From Candidatus Moraniibacteriota bacterium (GTDB taxonomy: Bacteria > Patescibacteriota > Minisyncoccia > Moranbacterales > UBA1568), in the NCBI GenBank assembly GCA_028711705.1, contig JAQTRS010000001.1, forward strand, positions 265,657 through 323,247: 57,591 nt of DNA, read 5' to 3'. Position 1 is the stretch's first letter. Each line of letters opens with the position of its first letter. The position numbers were made by a program, and so were the translations under genes. Positions 27,360 to 35,385 of this stretch are shown here, piece after piece. Under the pieces are notes generated by a model. It made no database searches, was not told the DNA's origin, and saw only the letters and a program-made list of their open reading frames with translations.

Positions 27360-27794
27360 TTATTCGGTCACCTTCAGAAGACCCCACTGTCCGCCGGCGC
27401 GATGCCCCGGCATGGAACAATAGTAGGTGAACTCGCCCACCTTGTCGGCAGTGAACTCGATCACGGTCTCCTCGTTGAGCGGCGTCATCTTCTTGATACC
27501 GTATTCATCGATAGCGAAATCATGCGATCCTTTAGTATTGGTCACTCTGATACGGACCTTATCCCCCTTCTTGACACTGATTTCCTTGAGCGAGAACCAT
27601 TTCCCGGCCTCGTCATAGTACGAGGTCATCGAGAATTCCTTCATATCGCCTGCGGTAGCTGCAATATCGTCGTTCATCGCCTGATTCTTCTCCACCTGCG
27701 TCGGAGCTGCCGGCGCCGCCGCCTTATCCCCCCGCATGGCAAAAAACGCAACCACCCCGATAACGATCACCGTTCCCGCAATAAGCTTTCCCAT
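27360..27794 (-). CDS. Membrane-anchored cupredoxin (type 1 copper protein) with a glutamine at the axial position
   Basis: A 144-residue protein: an N-terminal membrane helix (2-20), an Ala/Pro-rich linker, then a plastocyanin-like domain (about 52-144). Copper ligands are His91 (KGSHDF), Cys126 and His131 (YYCSMPGHRAGGQWG). At the axial position, where most plastocyanins have Met, stands Gln136, as in stellacyanin-type proteins. It should act outside the membrane as an electron carrier or copper store. It has its own extended -10 promoter and is not obviously tied to the glycan genes. Confidence 0.88.
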   Translation of the reverse strand: MGKLIAGTVIVIGVVAFFAMRGDKAAAPAAPTQVEKNQAMNDDIAATAGDMKEFSMTSYYDEAGKWFSLKEISVKKGDKVRIRVTNTKGSHDFAIDEYGIKKMTPLNEETVIEFTADKVGEFTYYCSMPGHRAGGQWGLLKVTE

Positions 27795-27828
27795 AAAAGT
27801 AGTCTTAAATACTAAAAACTTCCTCTTC

Positions 27829-27837
27829 AGTATAGCA
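27829..27837 (-). promoter_or_regulatory. Extended -10 promoter of the cupredoxin gene
   Basis: TGCTATACT on the minus strand, 34 nt before the start codon. No clear -35. A G-run and a short AT-rich leader lie on either side. Confidence 0.5.
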
Positions 27838-27878
27838 TATCGGGGGGAAAGGGGCTATTTTGAACCCTTTCGCTTCTT

Positions 27879-28271
27879 TTATTTTGCTTTTCTGTGGGCC
27901 CGGACAATAATTATGCCGCTCACAAAAACAAAGATGACAGAAGTCATAAGAAAAACACTCCCCTTTTCAATAGGAAACATCCAATCATGACTATATGCAG
28001 GCGCAAGAACAATAAACAACATAGAAACGGGCGTTGCGATACAGGCAAACTTCCACCATTTCTGAAAGATCTCTTCTTGCATACGATATGTTATGAGAGA
28101 AAAGAGAAAAAGCAGGAAGAATGGAAAGAAAGTTATAGCTATACTATCAAATTTCTCGATACAAGCACCGTAACTATGCGGTGGACAAATACCAATTTCC
28201 CTGGAGAAAATAAAGATTCCCGAAAAAATCATCGCAACAATAGAACCAAACAATACACTTTTCTTTGTCAT
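27879..28271 (-). CDS. Four-helix membrane protein of unknown function
   Basis: A 130-residue protein with four predicted membrane helices (about 5-25, 45-65, 73-92, 101-122). Two cysteines, CPPHSYGAC (near 29-37), sit in the first extracytoplasmic loop and could form a disulfide. The C-terminus is basic (RAHRKAK), fitting a cytoplasmic end. I recognise no family. It lies 42 nt after the large secreted protein and before the cupredoxin on the same strand. Confidence 0.6.
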   Translation of the reverse strand: MTKKSVLFGSIVAMIFSGIFIFSREIGICPPHSYGACIEKFDSIAITFFPFFLLFLFSLITYRMQEEIFQKWWKFACIATPVSMLFIVLAPAYSHDWMFPIEKGSVFLMTSVIFVFVSGIIIVRAHRKAK

Positions 28272-28313
28272 ATGCTTATTCTTTTTTAATTATATTTTCT
28301 ACTCTACACGCTT

Positions 28314-31300
28314 TTAATAATAAATCACTATCTTTCCCTTTTCTGTGCGGACGCCAGGCACAACAAGACCTGATATGCGTTCCTTGACAGAAGTTTCACT
28401 ATCACCCTCGTCGTTATGTCCTTTTTCATCGCTCGGTATTCTCCGAACAATACTCGTCATATCATCCCTTGATTGGTACTTCGCTTGAATTCCACCGGAT
28501 TGACTCTTTATTTGCGCTTCAAATTCACGATACGCTTGAGTTTTCTTGTTGATTTCAAATTCATATTTAATAGATGTTTTCGACATATCCGTTTCAACAC
28601 CGCCATATGCTATGGATTGCAATATCAAAACATCCTGCTTCTTCTCATCCTTTTCTTTGTTTGATCCGAAAACAAGCGCTATTTCATGTCCCGCCTCATC
28701 CTTCAATGTCACAACACCACCCTTTGTGGCAACAGCTACGGAGGAAAGAGCGTCTATGCCGACAATGTTTATTTTCTGCATCAACGGATCGAATGCTATC
28801 CGTGCTTCTGGAGCTATCGTATCTATCCTAACCGTAACCTCACGAGTCTCTTCCTTCATTCCCTGCATATTCACAGAAAAATACCGTACTTTTGAGAGTC
28901 CCTCTTTCGTAATAGTAAATGGTTCCGCATAGACTGTCCATGTTTCACCATCATCCAGAGAATATCGCGTTTCAGCAATGCCGCTTTCATCATCTACAGG
29001 AGACAGGGTTACCGCGGCATCACTCATATACCAACCGCCAGACCCGGCCTTCCCTTCAATCGAGTATGTCGTTATGGGGGCGGTCGCATCAAAAACAATC
29101 TCTTCCCCTACTTTTGGGTACAAGTGAAAGTCTTGAGCACCGTCACCGTCCTCATCTACGCGAAGTGCGGATATTTCAGTGAACTTTTCGGTTGTGTCCA
29201 AAAAGACTTTGGTCTCTTTGGTTGTGGGAACATCTTTAAACGTGACTTTCCCCACAGAAGCATCACCCCTCAATTCCTCAACCTCGAAAGTGAATACTCC
29301 CTCATCATATCCCTCCATGCTCACGTGCAAAGGAGTTGTTTCATCGGCAAAGATATATTTCACCTCACCGAATTGTCGATAATATGTCCCCGGAATTTGC
29401 TCTTCGATACGACCATCCTTATCCAAGCCCGTATGACGGCCCTGGTCATCGGTAAGATTAAGTGATAGCGGTGAATGTAGGGAGTATTGCAAGCGAGTTC
29501 CATCAGACATTGGCACTTGGGTTACAATATACTCGTACTCATTTAATGGTCTCGATGTATGAGTAATAATATCCTCAACAAAAGTATCAATCTCCGTAAT
29601 CTCAAACAAATCTGAATGGTCAACTTTTAGTAGTCGCCCTTCTCTAGCTCTACTTGAGAGGCTATTATATTTCCCCATATCCACCCAGTACCGCTCAGCG
29701 CCATCCATCCATAAGGCGCTCGGCGTCACGACCGTTCCATCTCCATCCACCGTAAACATCGGGCTGGATTTCAACGTATCTTTTTCCATGGTATACTGCA
29801 TGCCGCTCACAGTTGCAGGCACACCCCAGCCGGCAATCTGCACAACTTTCACACCAGAAGGAGCATGCCAACCATCCACCTCATCATGCCGATTCTCAGC
29901 AGCAGAAAGCAGGTCATTATCAAGCTTACTCGGCTTTTCGGTATCCGAACTTATCGCATCCACCCGCTCATATACATCCGTAAGAAAATTATGCATGCCT
30001 TCCTGCGAATTGATAACATCCCCATATTTCCCACTCCATTCAGGAAGCTTTTCCGAATCGAAGGTAACCACAGGCGTCCCAACGGTATCAAAATACTTAT
30101 CAGAAGGAAGCAGGGTGTACGCTGAGGACATATGTTCTGCCAATCCGCGTGCCGTCGATTTGGAAAGAATCAATCCGCCAAGCAAATCCTGATCATACCC
30201 GTGAAGCATCGCGCCAACCGCGACGGGCGTCCCAAGTTGCGGGACACCAACCATCACAACCTCATCGATAAGCTTTTGAGTCTCCACATCACCTATCTTT
30301 TGCATCAAAGCCTTGGCCACCAAACCGCCGTTCGAATGCGTAACGATCGTAACCTTTCCAGTCCTCGACGACGACGCCAATCGCTTAAGTTCACCGATGA
30401 TATGCGGTGCGATCGATTCACCGTTATACGAAATATTCTCTCCGCTGACCACGCCTCCGTTCACAATATCTTCAAGGGACAACCTCCAATCATACGGAAC
30501 TGCTTGCCAATCATTGATAAGATGATCATCATTCTTCAAAGAATCCATCGTATCAATAAATGACTCATAAATATTTGACCCGGAGATATTGACCTCGTCC
30601 AAAACATCCCGGGTATAAATATCGTATGCATCTGTGCTTTTTCCGTTTGAATCCAGATATAATTTCTTTACATCCTCATTGCGATTCGGTTCCCACAGCT
30701 GATTCTCACAATTGACGAACGTACAATCCGGATCATCTTTGGCATACAATCGACTCGCCTCAACTCCCGGCAAAAACAAAACATTCGAAAAGCAATCCTC
30801 AATGCAACCGACCGGCTGCATCCGGACGAACGGTGCTTGTGCGAATGGGCGGAAAAGCAAGACGCCATCGCCCTCGATCCTATCGCCCGAAGCATCGGCG
30901 TTGGACGCTTCGAAAGCGGATGCTTGGAAATTCGGGCCACTCGCATCGCCCCACCAATTGTTTCGCATCACGACTTTCTGACGGCATTCCTCCGCAGGAA
31001 ATTCAGTCGAGCAATACCCACGGGAAACGACCGCCGTCGATTGGGCATTATCCCCGAAATTCGAATTCGAAACGTGAAAAAAGTCCGTCCTGTTATACTC
31101 GACGAATTGTCCATTAACCCAAATATCCGCGTAGCGATTGCCGATAAAATCGACATGCTCGAAAGTCACCCGCCCGCTCATATACACCACGGCCGGCATC
31201 CCCCACGCGCATTCGCCCGCCGCCAATGCCGTATCGATCAGGAGGGACCTGAAATACGAGGTCGTCCCGCATTCATCCGGATCGGTATATGATCCGCCTG

Positions 31301-31757
31301 ATGTGATATCCACATACTGTAAAAGCGAAGCCTTTCCGACAGTGCCATCTATCCCCTCTTCATAATCCACGAATGTTATGGTAAACGGCGTATTATTATC
31401 CGAGGTAAATACGATAGGCTCGCTTTCCGTTCCCGAGGCAATAATATTGCCCCACATCACGTCCATGGCACCGCCGTTCAGACGCACCTGGGCTCCCGCC
31501 TCGATGGTAAGTGTCGCATTATTATCGATAAAAACCGGCTTATCGAAGGTGAGCGTGTCACTTTTGTGCCACACGGTATCCAAATTGATGTACTCGTACT
31601 GCGATGTCCAATCTTCCTCCCCCGGAGGGATATCGTTCAGCGCCAAGGCGTGTGGAATTACCGATTGAAACAAGAATCCGCCCATCCACATGGCAACAAC
31701 CCCGAAAACAAACGCAAAAACACCTCCATAAACCCTCCTTCTCGCTCCTTGCAGCAT
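28314..31757 (-). CDS. Large secreted beta-helix / LCAT-like hydrolase
   Basis: A 1147-residue exported protein. Residues 10-40 are a signal or anchor helix. Residues 60-300 form a right-handed beta-helix-like region ending in NNWWGDASGP. Residues 322 to about 700 resemble lecithin:cholesterol acyltransferase/lipase enzymes: VLFLPGVEASRLY, PYDWR (421-425), the nucleophile Ser475 in VTHSNGG, GVPQLGTP (504-511), then VDGDGTV and VDHSD as likely Asp and His of the triad. The C-terminal third has OmpL47/Ig-like beta domains (ITTYSIEGKAG...YSLDDGETWTVY). It probably hydrolyses or transfers acyl esters at the cell surface. A -10 TATACT lies 34 nt before the start. Confidence 0.82.
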   Translation of the reverse strand: MLQGARRRVYGGVFAFVFGVVAMWMGGFLFQSVIPHALALNDIPPGEEDWTSQYEYINLDTVWHKSDTLTFDKPVFIDNNATLTIEAGAQVRLNGGAMDVMWGNIIASGTESEPIVFTSDNNTPFTITFVDYEEGIDGTVGKASLLQYVDITSGGSYTDPDECGTTSYFRSLLIDTALAAGECAWGMPAVVYMSGRVTFEHVDFIGNRYADIWVNGQFVEYNRTDFFHVSNSNFGDNAQSTAVVSRGYCSTEFPAEECRQKVVMRNNWWGDASGPNFQASAFEASNADASGDRIEGDGVLLFRPFAQAPFVRMQPVGCIEDCFSNVLFLPGVEASRLYAKDDPDCTFVNCENQLWEPNRNEDVKKLYLDSNGKSTDAYDIYTRDVLDEVNISGSNIYESFIDTMDSLKNDDHLINDWQAVPYDWRLSLEDIVNGGVVSGENISYNGESIAPHIIGELKRLASSSRTGKVTIVTHSNGGLVAKALMQKIGDVETQKLIDEVVMVGVPQLGTPVAVGAMLHGYDQDLLGGLILSKSTARGLAEHMSSAYTLLPSDKYFDTVGTPVVTFDSEKLPEWSGKYGDVINSQEGMHNFLTDVYERVDAISSDTEKPSKLDNDLLSAAENRHDEVDGWHAPSGVKVVQIAGWGVPATVSGMQYTMEKDTLKSSPMFTVDGDGTVVTPSALWMDGAERYWVDMGKYNSLSSRAREGRLLKVDHSDLFEITEIDTFVEDIITHTSRPLNEYEYIVTQVPMSDGTRLQYSLHSPLSLNLTDDQGRHTGLDKDGRIEEQIPGTYYRQFGEVKYIFADETTPLHVSMEGYDEGVFTFEVEELRGDASVGKVTFKDVPTTKETKVFLDTTEKFTEISALRVDEDGDGAQDFHLYPKVGEEIVFDATAPITTYSIEGKAGSGGWYMSDAAVTLSPVDDESGIAETRYSLDDGETWTVYAEPFTITKEGLSKVRYFSVNMQGMKEETREVTVRIDTIAPEARIAFDPLMQKINIVGIDALSSVAVATKGGVVTLKDEAGHEIALVFGSNKEKDEKKQDVLILQSIAYGGVETDMSKTSIKYEFEINKKTQAYREFEAQIKSQSGGIQAKYQSRDDMTSIVRRIPSDEKGHNDEGDSETSVKERISGLVVPGVRTEKGKIVIYY

Positions 31758-31913
31758 ATTCTTTATCGTTACTTATTACCCATGTGTATCAGTATACGAT
31801 AGAAAATATGAAGAAAAAATAAAATCTTTCACAATCTCTATAAAACCAATTTTCTTCCCTTTATAAAAGCAAAAAATATCATAATCATGTTACACAAAGG
31901 CCAGATAAACACG

Positions 31914-31960
31914 CCTACATTCTACCTTGAATCGCAATCGATTTCAAGGTAGAATGTAGG
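31914..31960 (+). repeat. Perfect 18-bp hairpin at the edge of the AT-rich island
   Basis: Arms 31914-31931 and 31943-31960 are exact complements around an 11-nt loop; TTTTAT follows on the plus strand. It lies in the 266-nt gap between the big secreted protein (start) and the HEPN gene (end). It may be a terminator read in either direction, or an end mark of the island. Confidence 0.7.
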
Positions 31961-32023
31961 TTTTATATTCAATTGTACTTTGTGGCTATGAGATGAAGTT
32001 AAAACCTTCTTATCCATTTAAAA

Positions 32024-32814
32024 TTAGCTTACTCCCGTAGAATCTTTAATATTATCAGAAATAATCCTCAACAAGTCAGTATAGAAATTCACTGCACTCG
32101 TAATAGATGTTAATTGAAGGCGAATTGAATGTGATAAGTTAGTAGCTTTATATGCTTTTTTAATATAATCAAAATCTGATGGAGTATATTTTTTTCCATC
32201 GCCATGTACTAAACTATTCTTCTTGAGTATAGCCAATCAGCATATCCAATAATACTATTTGGCAGATTTTTATTACCTGTTGTTTTTTTAAAAACCTTTC
32301 CATCGCTATTATTAACTCGTGGCTTCATGCAGTCTTTTATGTCCAAACATACTTCTAAAATTTTTAAAAGCTTTGAAGAATGTCTGCTTCTAAGTACATT
32401 TGATCTAGTTAATTCTTTAATCTTTTCTGTAATTAGCTCATAAGAACGCTCCTTTGCAAAAAATATTTCAAATACTTCCTTTTTTGTAATAACATCTTTA
32501 TCTACAGTGTTAAGGATTGTATCGCGCATACTTTTATTATTAATAGAAAACCAAAGAAGTAAATTGTCAATTAAATAATCAAATCTATTTATTAAATTAA
32601 CATAGACTAATTTTTGTAAATGTTTCCTATTTCTTTCTACAGTAATGCCCTCAAGCTCTTTAGTTGCCGATTGTATATCATTTTTACAGAAATCTAAAAA
32701 TACCTCTATATCATTCAGAGGCTCCTTTATTGCAATATTTTGAACATCAAGTTCTTGAAAATCCGTTGTTTGACTAACCTTTTTTGGCATTACTGTTTCT
32801 GAATAATGATTCAA
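32024..32814 (-). pseudogene. HEPN-domain ribonuclease gene split by a frameshift in the catalytic motif
   Basis: Two overlapping frames read as one protein. The first (to 32209) ends GYADWLYSRRIV-stop; the second continues in another frame as NSLVHGDGKKYTPSDFDYIKKAY. Adding one A in AGAAGAAT joins them as SRRNSLVHGDGKK, giving the RNxxxH signature of HEPN nucleases, and a protein of about 255 residues, mostly helical. HEPN proteins cut RNA in toxin-antitoxin and abortive-infection systems. The start is either ATG at 32814 or ATG at 32790, both overlapping the upstream small gene. The break may be a true inactivating mutation, a sequencing error, or recoding; no classical slippery site is seen. 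Very AT-rich, unlike the neighbours. Confidence 0.7.
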
Positions 32815-32965
32815 TATACTTATCCTTTTCTATATCTGGCATATTTGGATCAAGGGATTCTTTTATAATTTTTTTTGCATCTTCAATTGATAAAATACCC
32901 TTTGCCAACAGGGAATTAATAACATTGAAAATTAATTTTAACGGGTCAAATGGGCCTAATAACAT
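32774..32965 (-). CDS. Small helical protein upstream of the HEPN gene (candidate antitoxin or partner)
   Basis: A 63-residue protein with a proline-containing start (MLLGPFDPLKLIFNVINSLLAKG), followed by helical, charged segments such as SIEDAKKIIKESLDP. It overlaps the HEPN gene by 17-41 nt, depending on that gene's start, which indicates coupled translation. I recognise no family. Small proteins encoded directly before HEPN toxins are often antitoxins; that role is inferred only from position. It has its own strong promoter with a palindrome next to it. Confidence 0.55.
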   Translation of the reverse strand: MLLGPFDPLKLIFNVINSLLAKGILSIEDAKKIIKESLDPNMPDIEKDKYIESLFRNSNAKKG

Positions 32966-33004
32966 GGTTTATAGTTTCATTTTTATCACATCAATTCTGA
33001 GTAC

Positions 33005-33033
33005 AGAGTAGCATTAAACTCACAATTATTCAA
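33005..33033 (-). promoter_or_regulatory. Promoter of the HEPN operon
   Basis: TTGAAT, 17 nt, TACTCT on the minus strand, with TG at the extended -10 position. The predicted leader is about 33 nt. The palindrome immediately upstream (33035-33053) is placed like an operator and might serve autoregulation. Confidence 0.6.
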
Positions 33034-33189
33034 CAACTTGATTTTTTCAAGTTTATCGGAGAAAATGAAATTTTCCTCTTACGGGAAAATCTTCGGATCC
33101 TTTATCTTCCATCAAAAAAGCAGGACTTGTAATTAACCTTTACCAGTGAGTTATTGGTTTGGCATTTAATAGAATTTGAGTTAAATGCT

Positions 33190-33218
33190 TTGACATAGCA
33201 CAATAACAGTTGTATAGT
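33190..33218 (+). promoter_or_regulatory. Sigma70 promoter of the membrane/Cas2-like pair
   Basis: TTGACA, 17 nt, TATAGT: a near-consensus sigma70 promoter. Transcription would start near 33225, about 48 nt before the coiled-coil protein gene. Confidence 0.7.
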
Positions 33219-33272
33219 AACAAAAAAGAGGTCTAATTTTTTGTAAGTTCTACGAATTCTAAAGCTACTTAT

Positions 33273-33947
33273 ATGAAGAAAATGTTTGAAAAAATTAGAA
33301 ATATGAGTTACTCGAGTCCTGTGATTAAACTGATCGAAAAAATAAAACTAGTATTATTCCACCTTGGAAAGATGTTACTTTGGTTAATGCCGGCTGCTAT
33401 TTTTTTGATTGCTTTAAGCTTACCGAGAATGATATGGAATATTAGCTTTCGCAACTATCTTGATTTTGTAAAAGTTTTAATTTGGCCATTCACTGCATTA
33501 ACTATACTTTTTTTCTTTAAAGAGGTTGTGACTTATTTATTTTTTTCCATGCACGAATTTAACTTTTTTGGTGCAAAGGGTAATTTAAAAAATGTTAACG
33601 AAGTTATAATGGATGGCGTTAATAAAAAATTTTTAGAAGAAAAAAATGAACGAAAACGAAACACCGAAATGCTAAAGATGAGCACGAAAATAAAAGAGAA
33701 TGAGAATGAGATTAAGGCAGCAAGAGGAAATGCTGAAGAGAACTTAGATCTTGCAAAGGATATTTTTAAGCAGCTAAGAGCATCGGAAAATGAGTTTAAA
33801 GAAATTATAGCTGGTCTTGAAACAGAAAATAAACGCCTCAAGGAAGCAACCTTTGGCTCCACACAATTAGTTTCTGAAGTAAACTCTTTGCCTAATATCG
33901 ATAATAATGCTACGAGTGATCCTGTGCTCGAAGAAAATAGTAATTAA
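33273..33947 (+). CDS. Membrane protein with long cytoplasmic coiled coil
   Basis: A 224-residue protein with two hydrophobic segments (about 26-50 and 64-92), a short stretch (AKGNLKNVNEVIMDGVNKKF), then a highly charged coiled coil (about 118-195: EEKNERKRNTEMLKMSTKIKENENEIKAARGNAEENL) and a polar tail. No enzyme motif is visible and I know no matching family. It shares a promoter with the Cas2-like protein, which starts 17 nt after it. A membrane sensor or effector tethered through a coiled coil is possible. Codon use is strongly AT-biased. Confidence 0.6.
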   Translation: MKKMFEKIRNMSYSSPVIKLIEKIKLVLFHLGKMLLWLMPAAIFLIALSLPRMIWNISFRNYLDFVKVLIWPFTALTILFFFKEVVTYLFFSMHEFNFFGAKGNLKNVNEVIMDGVNKKFLEEKNERKRNTEMLKMSTKIKENENEIKAARGNAEENLDLAKDIFKQLRASENEFKEIIAGLETENKRLKEATFGSTQLVSEVNSLPNIDNNATSDPVLEENSN

Positions 33948-33964
33948 AAATAAACGAAAAAACT

Positions 33965-34243
33965 ATGAAAATATTTTTTATATCTTACGATTTAGGTGGC
34001 CCAGAAGCATACTCTGATTATGTAATACTTTCTAATCACATCAAAGGCTTATTTGAATTCTGGGCTAAACCGGTAAAATCCGCGTGGATTGTAAAATCTA
34101 ATAAAAGCGCTGGACAAATAAGGGATGAAATCAAGATCAAACTTGATTCTAATGATAAGTTAATTGTTATTGAAATAGCTAAAGACTGGGGAACTTATAA
34201 TATAGCGAGAGAGGTTACTGATTGGATGAAAAGAAATATCTAA
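33965..34243 (+). CDS. Cas2-fold ('SinR-like') small protein without CRISPR context
   Basis: A 92-residue protein beginning MKIFFISYDLGGPEAYSDY, with KSAWIVKSNKSAGQIRDEIK and LDSNDKLIVIEI. This order (first strand ending in Y-D-L, a W-I-V strand, 'S..QIRD' helix, 'SNDKL.V' strand) is that of the small ferredoxin-fold proteins often annotated as SinR-like and related to Cas2/VapD. There is no CRISPR array or cas1 in the window. Asp9 after the first strand is at the place of the Cas2 metal ligand. Some Cas2/VapD relatives are nucleases; activity here is not known. It is paired with the coiled-coil membrane protein. Confidence 0.65.
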   Translation: MKIFFISYDLGGPEAYSDYVILSNHIKGLFEFWAKPVKSAWIVKSNKSAGQIRDEIKIKLDSNDKLIVIEIAKDWGTYNIAREVTDWMKRNI

Positions 34244-34354
34244 TAGACTGTAACTCTTATCTCCTACATCACAAATGATGTGCGTGAGGCGATTCAAAAA
34301 ACAATATCTCTACATAGAGCCATCAAAAACGTCTTTTTTATAAACCACAACGCC

Positions 34355-34381
34355 AAAAAATCCTTTTTAGGATTCTTTTTT
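34355..34381. terminator. Bidirectional Rho-independent terminator
   Basis: AATCC-TTTTTA-GGATT flanked by an A-run on the left and a T-run on the right, between the convergent Cas2-like and epimerase genes. The stem is short, but both sides have the required T-tract on one strand or the other. Confidence 0.6.
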
Positions 34382-34407
34382 GTTTAACAGAATGATCCTC
34401 AAACCCT

Positions 34408-35364
34408 CTAAGCCCCATAATACCCCTTGTACCACTCCACGAAGTTTTTGATCCCTTCTTCGATATTGGTGGTGGGGGCCCAGCCCATGGCGCGGAGCTT
34501 CCCGATATCGGCCACGGTGGATGGGACGTCGCCGGGTTGAATCGGCATCAGTTTCTGGTCCGCCTTCTTCCCGATATTCTCCTCGATCACTTCGATAAAC
34601 CGCGTCAGCTTTTCTTCCCGGTCGCCCCCGATATTCACCACATCGTACTTCAGGTTCGCATTAAGCGTGGTCAGTATGCCCGAGACGATGTCGTCGATAT
34701 ACGTGAAGTTACGCGTCATGTTGCCGAAATTATACACCTCGATCGGCTTGCCTGAGGTGATTTTTTCCGTAAAGCCGAACAGTGCCATATCCGGCCGTCC
34801 CCACGGTCCATAGACGGTGAAGAAGCGCAGCCCCGTCGTATTGAGCCCGTAGACATGGCTGTACACATGCGCGAAGAGCTCATTGCATTTCTTGGTCGCG
34901 GCATAGGGCGAGATCGGCGTGTCGACGGAATCGCTTTCGGAAAACGGGAGCTTGGTGTTATTGCCATAGACCGACGAGGAAGAGGCGTAGACGAAATTTT
35001 GGATTTTGTGCTTCACGGCCGCATCGAGCATATTGAGCGTCCCGCGGACATTCACCTCTTCATACAAGCGCGGATCGAGCAAGGAACTGCGCACGCCCGC
35101 CATCGCCGCCAAGTGCACCACCTTGTCGATGGATTCCTTGGCAAACACCTCCTCAAGGAAGGCAGTGTCGCGGATATCCCCTTCATAGAGAGTGAATTTC
35201 CCCGCGTAGTCCTTCAAAAAAATATCCAAGCGGTCATGCTTGAGCTTGGGATCATAGTAATCGTTGAAATTGTCTATCAGCACCACCTCATCGCCACGGT
35301 CTATCAACGCCTTCGCGGTCGCTGATCCGATGAATCCGGCGCCGCCTGTTATCAATACTTTCAT
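34408..35364 (-). CDS. UDP-glucuronate 4-epimerase-like SDR
   Basis: A 318-residue extended-SDR epimerase. GGAGFIGSATAKAL binds NAD; SSSSVYG and YAATKK give the Ser and YxxxK active site; RFFTVYGPWGRPDMA and NFTYIDDIV match the UDP-glucuronate (GalE2/Cap1J-type) group. It probably interconverts UDP-glucuronate and UDP-galacturonate, using the product of UDP-glucose dehydrogenase encoded at 2.4-3.7 kb. It marks the return to about 55% GC after the AT-rich island, and lies 21 nt downstream of the GT4 gene, in the same direction. Confidence 0.88.
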   Translation of the reverse strand: MKVLITGGAGFIGSATAKALIDRGDEVVLIDNFNDYYDPKLKHDRLDIFLKDYAGKFTLYEGDIRDTAFLEEVFAKESIDKVVHLAAMAGVRSSLLDPRLYEEVNVRGTLNMLDAAVKHKIQNFVYASSSSVYGNNTKLPFSESDSVDTPISPYAATKKCNELFAHVYSHVYGLNTTGLRFFTVYGPWGRPDMALFGFTEKITSGKPIEVYNFGNMTRNFTYIDDIVSGILTTLNANLKYDVVNIGGDREEKLTRFIEVIEENIGKKADQKLMPIQPGDVPSTVADIGKLRAMGWAPTTNIEEGIKNFVEWYKGYYGA

Positions 35365-35385
35365 AGAGTTATTTCAGATTATTGC

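Larger units (their letters stand above)
32966..33272. other. Divergent intergenic region of the AT-rich island
   Basis: This 307-nt gap separates the HEPN pair from the Cas2-like pair. It holds a minus-strand promoter, a 7-bp palindrome AACTTGA-TTTTT-TCAAGTT (33035-33053) just upstream of that promoter's -35, a second 7-bp hairpin ATTTTCC/GGAAAAT (33070-33090), and a plus-strand promoter. I see no open frame of note and no tRNA in it. Confidence 0.7.

Noticed and set aside
32205-32230. Programmed -1 frameshift in the HEPN gene
   Set aside because: The site AGAAGAAT is not a classical X XXY YYZ heptamer and no downstream pseudoknot was recognised; mutation or sequencing error is simpler.
33965-34243. 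CRISPR-Cas locus suggested by the Cas2-fold protein
   Set aside because: No direct-repeat array and no cas1 or effector gene is visible; the protein resembles stand-alone SinR/VapD-like proteins.
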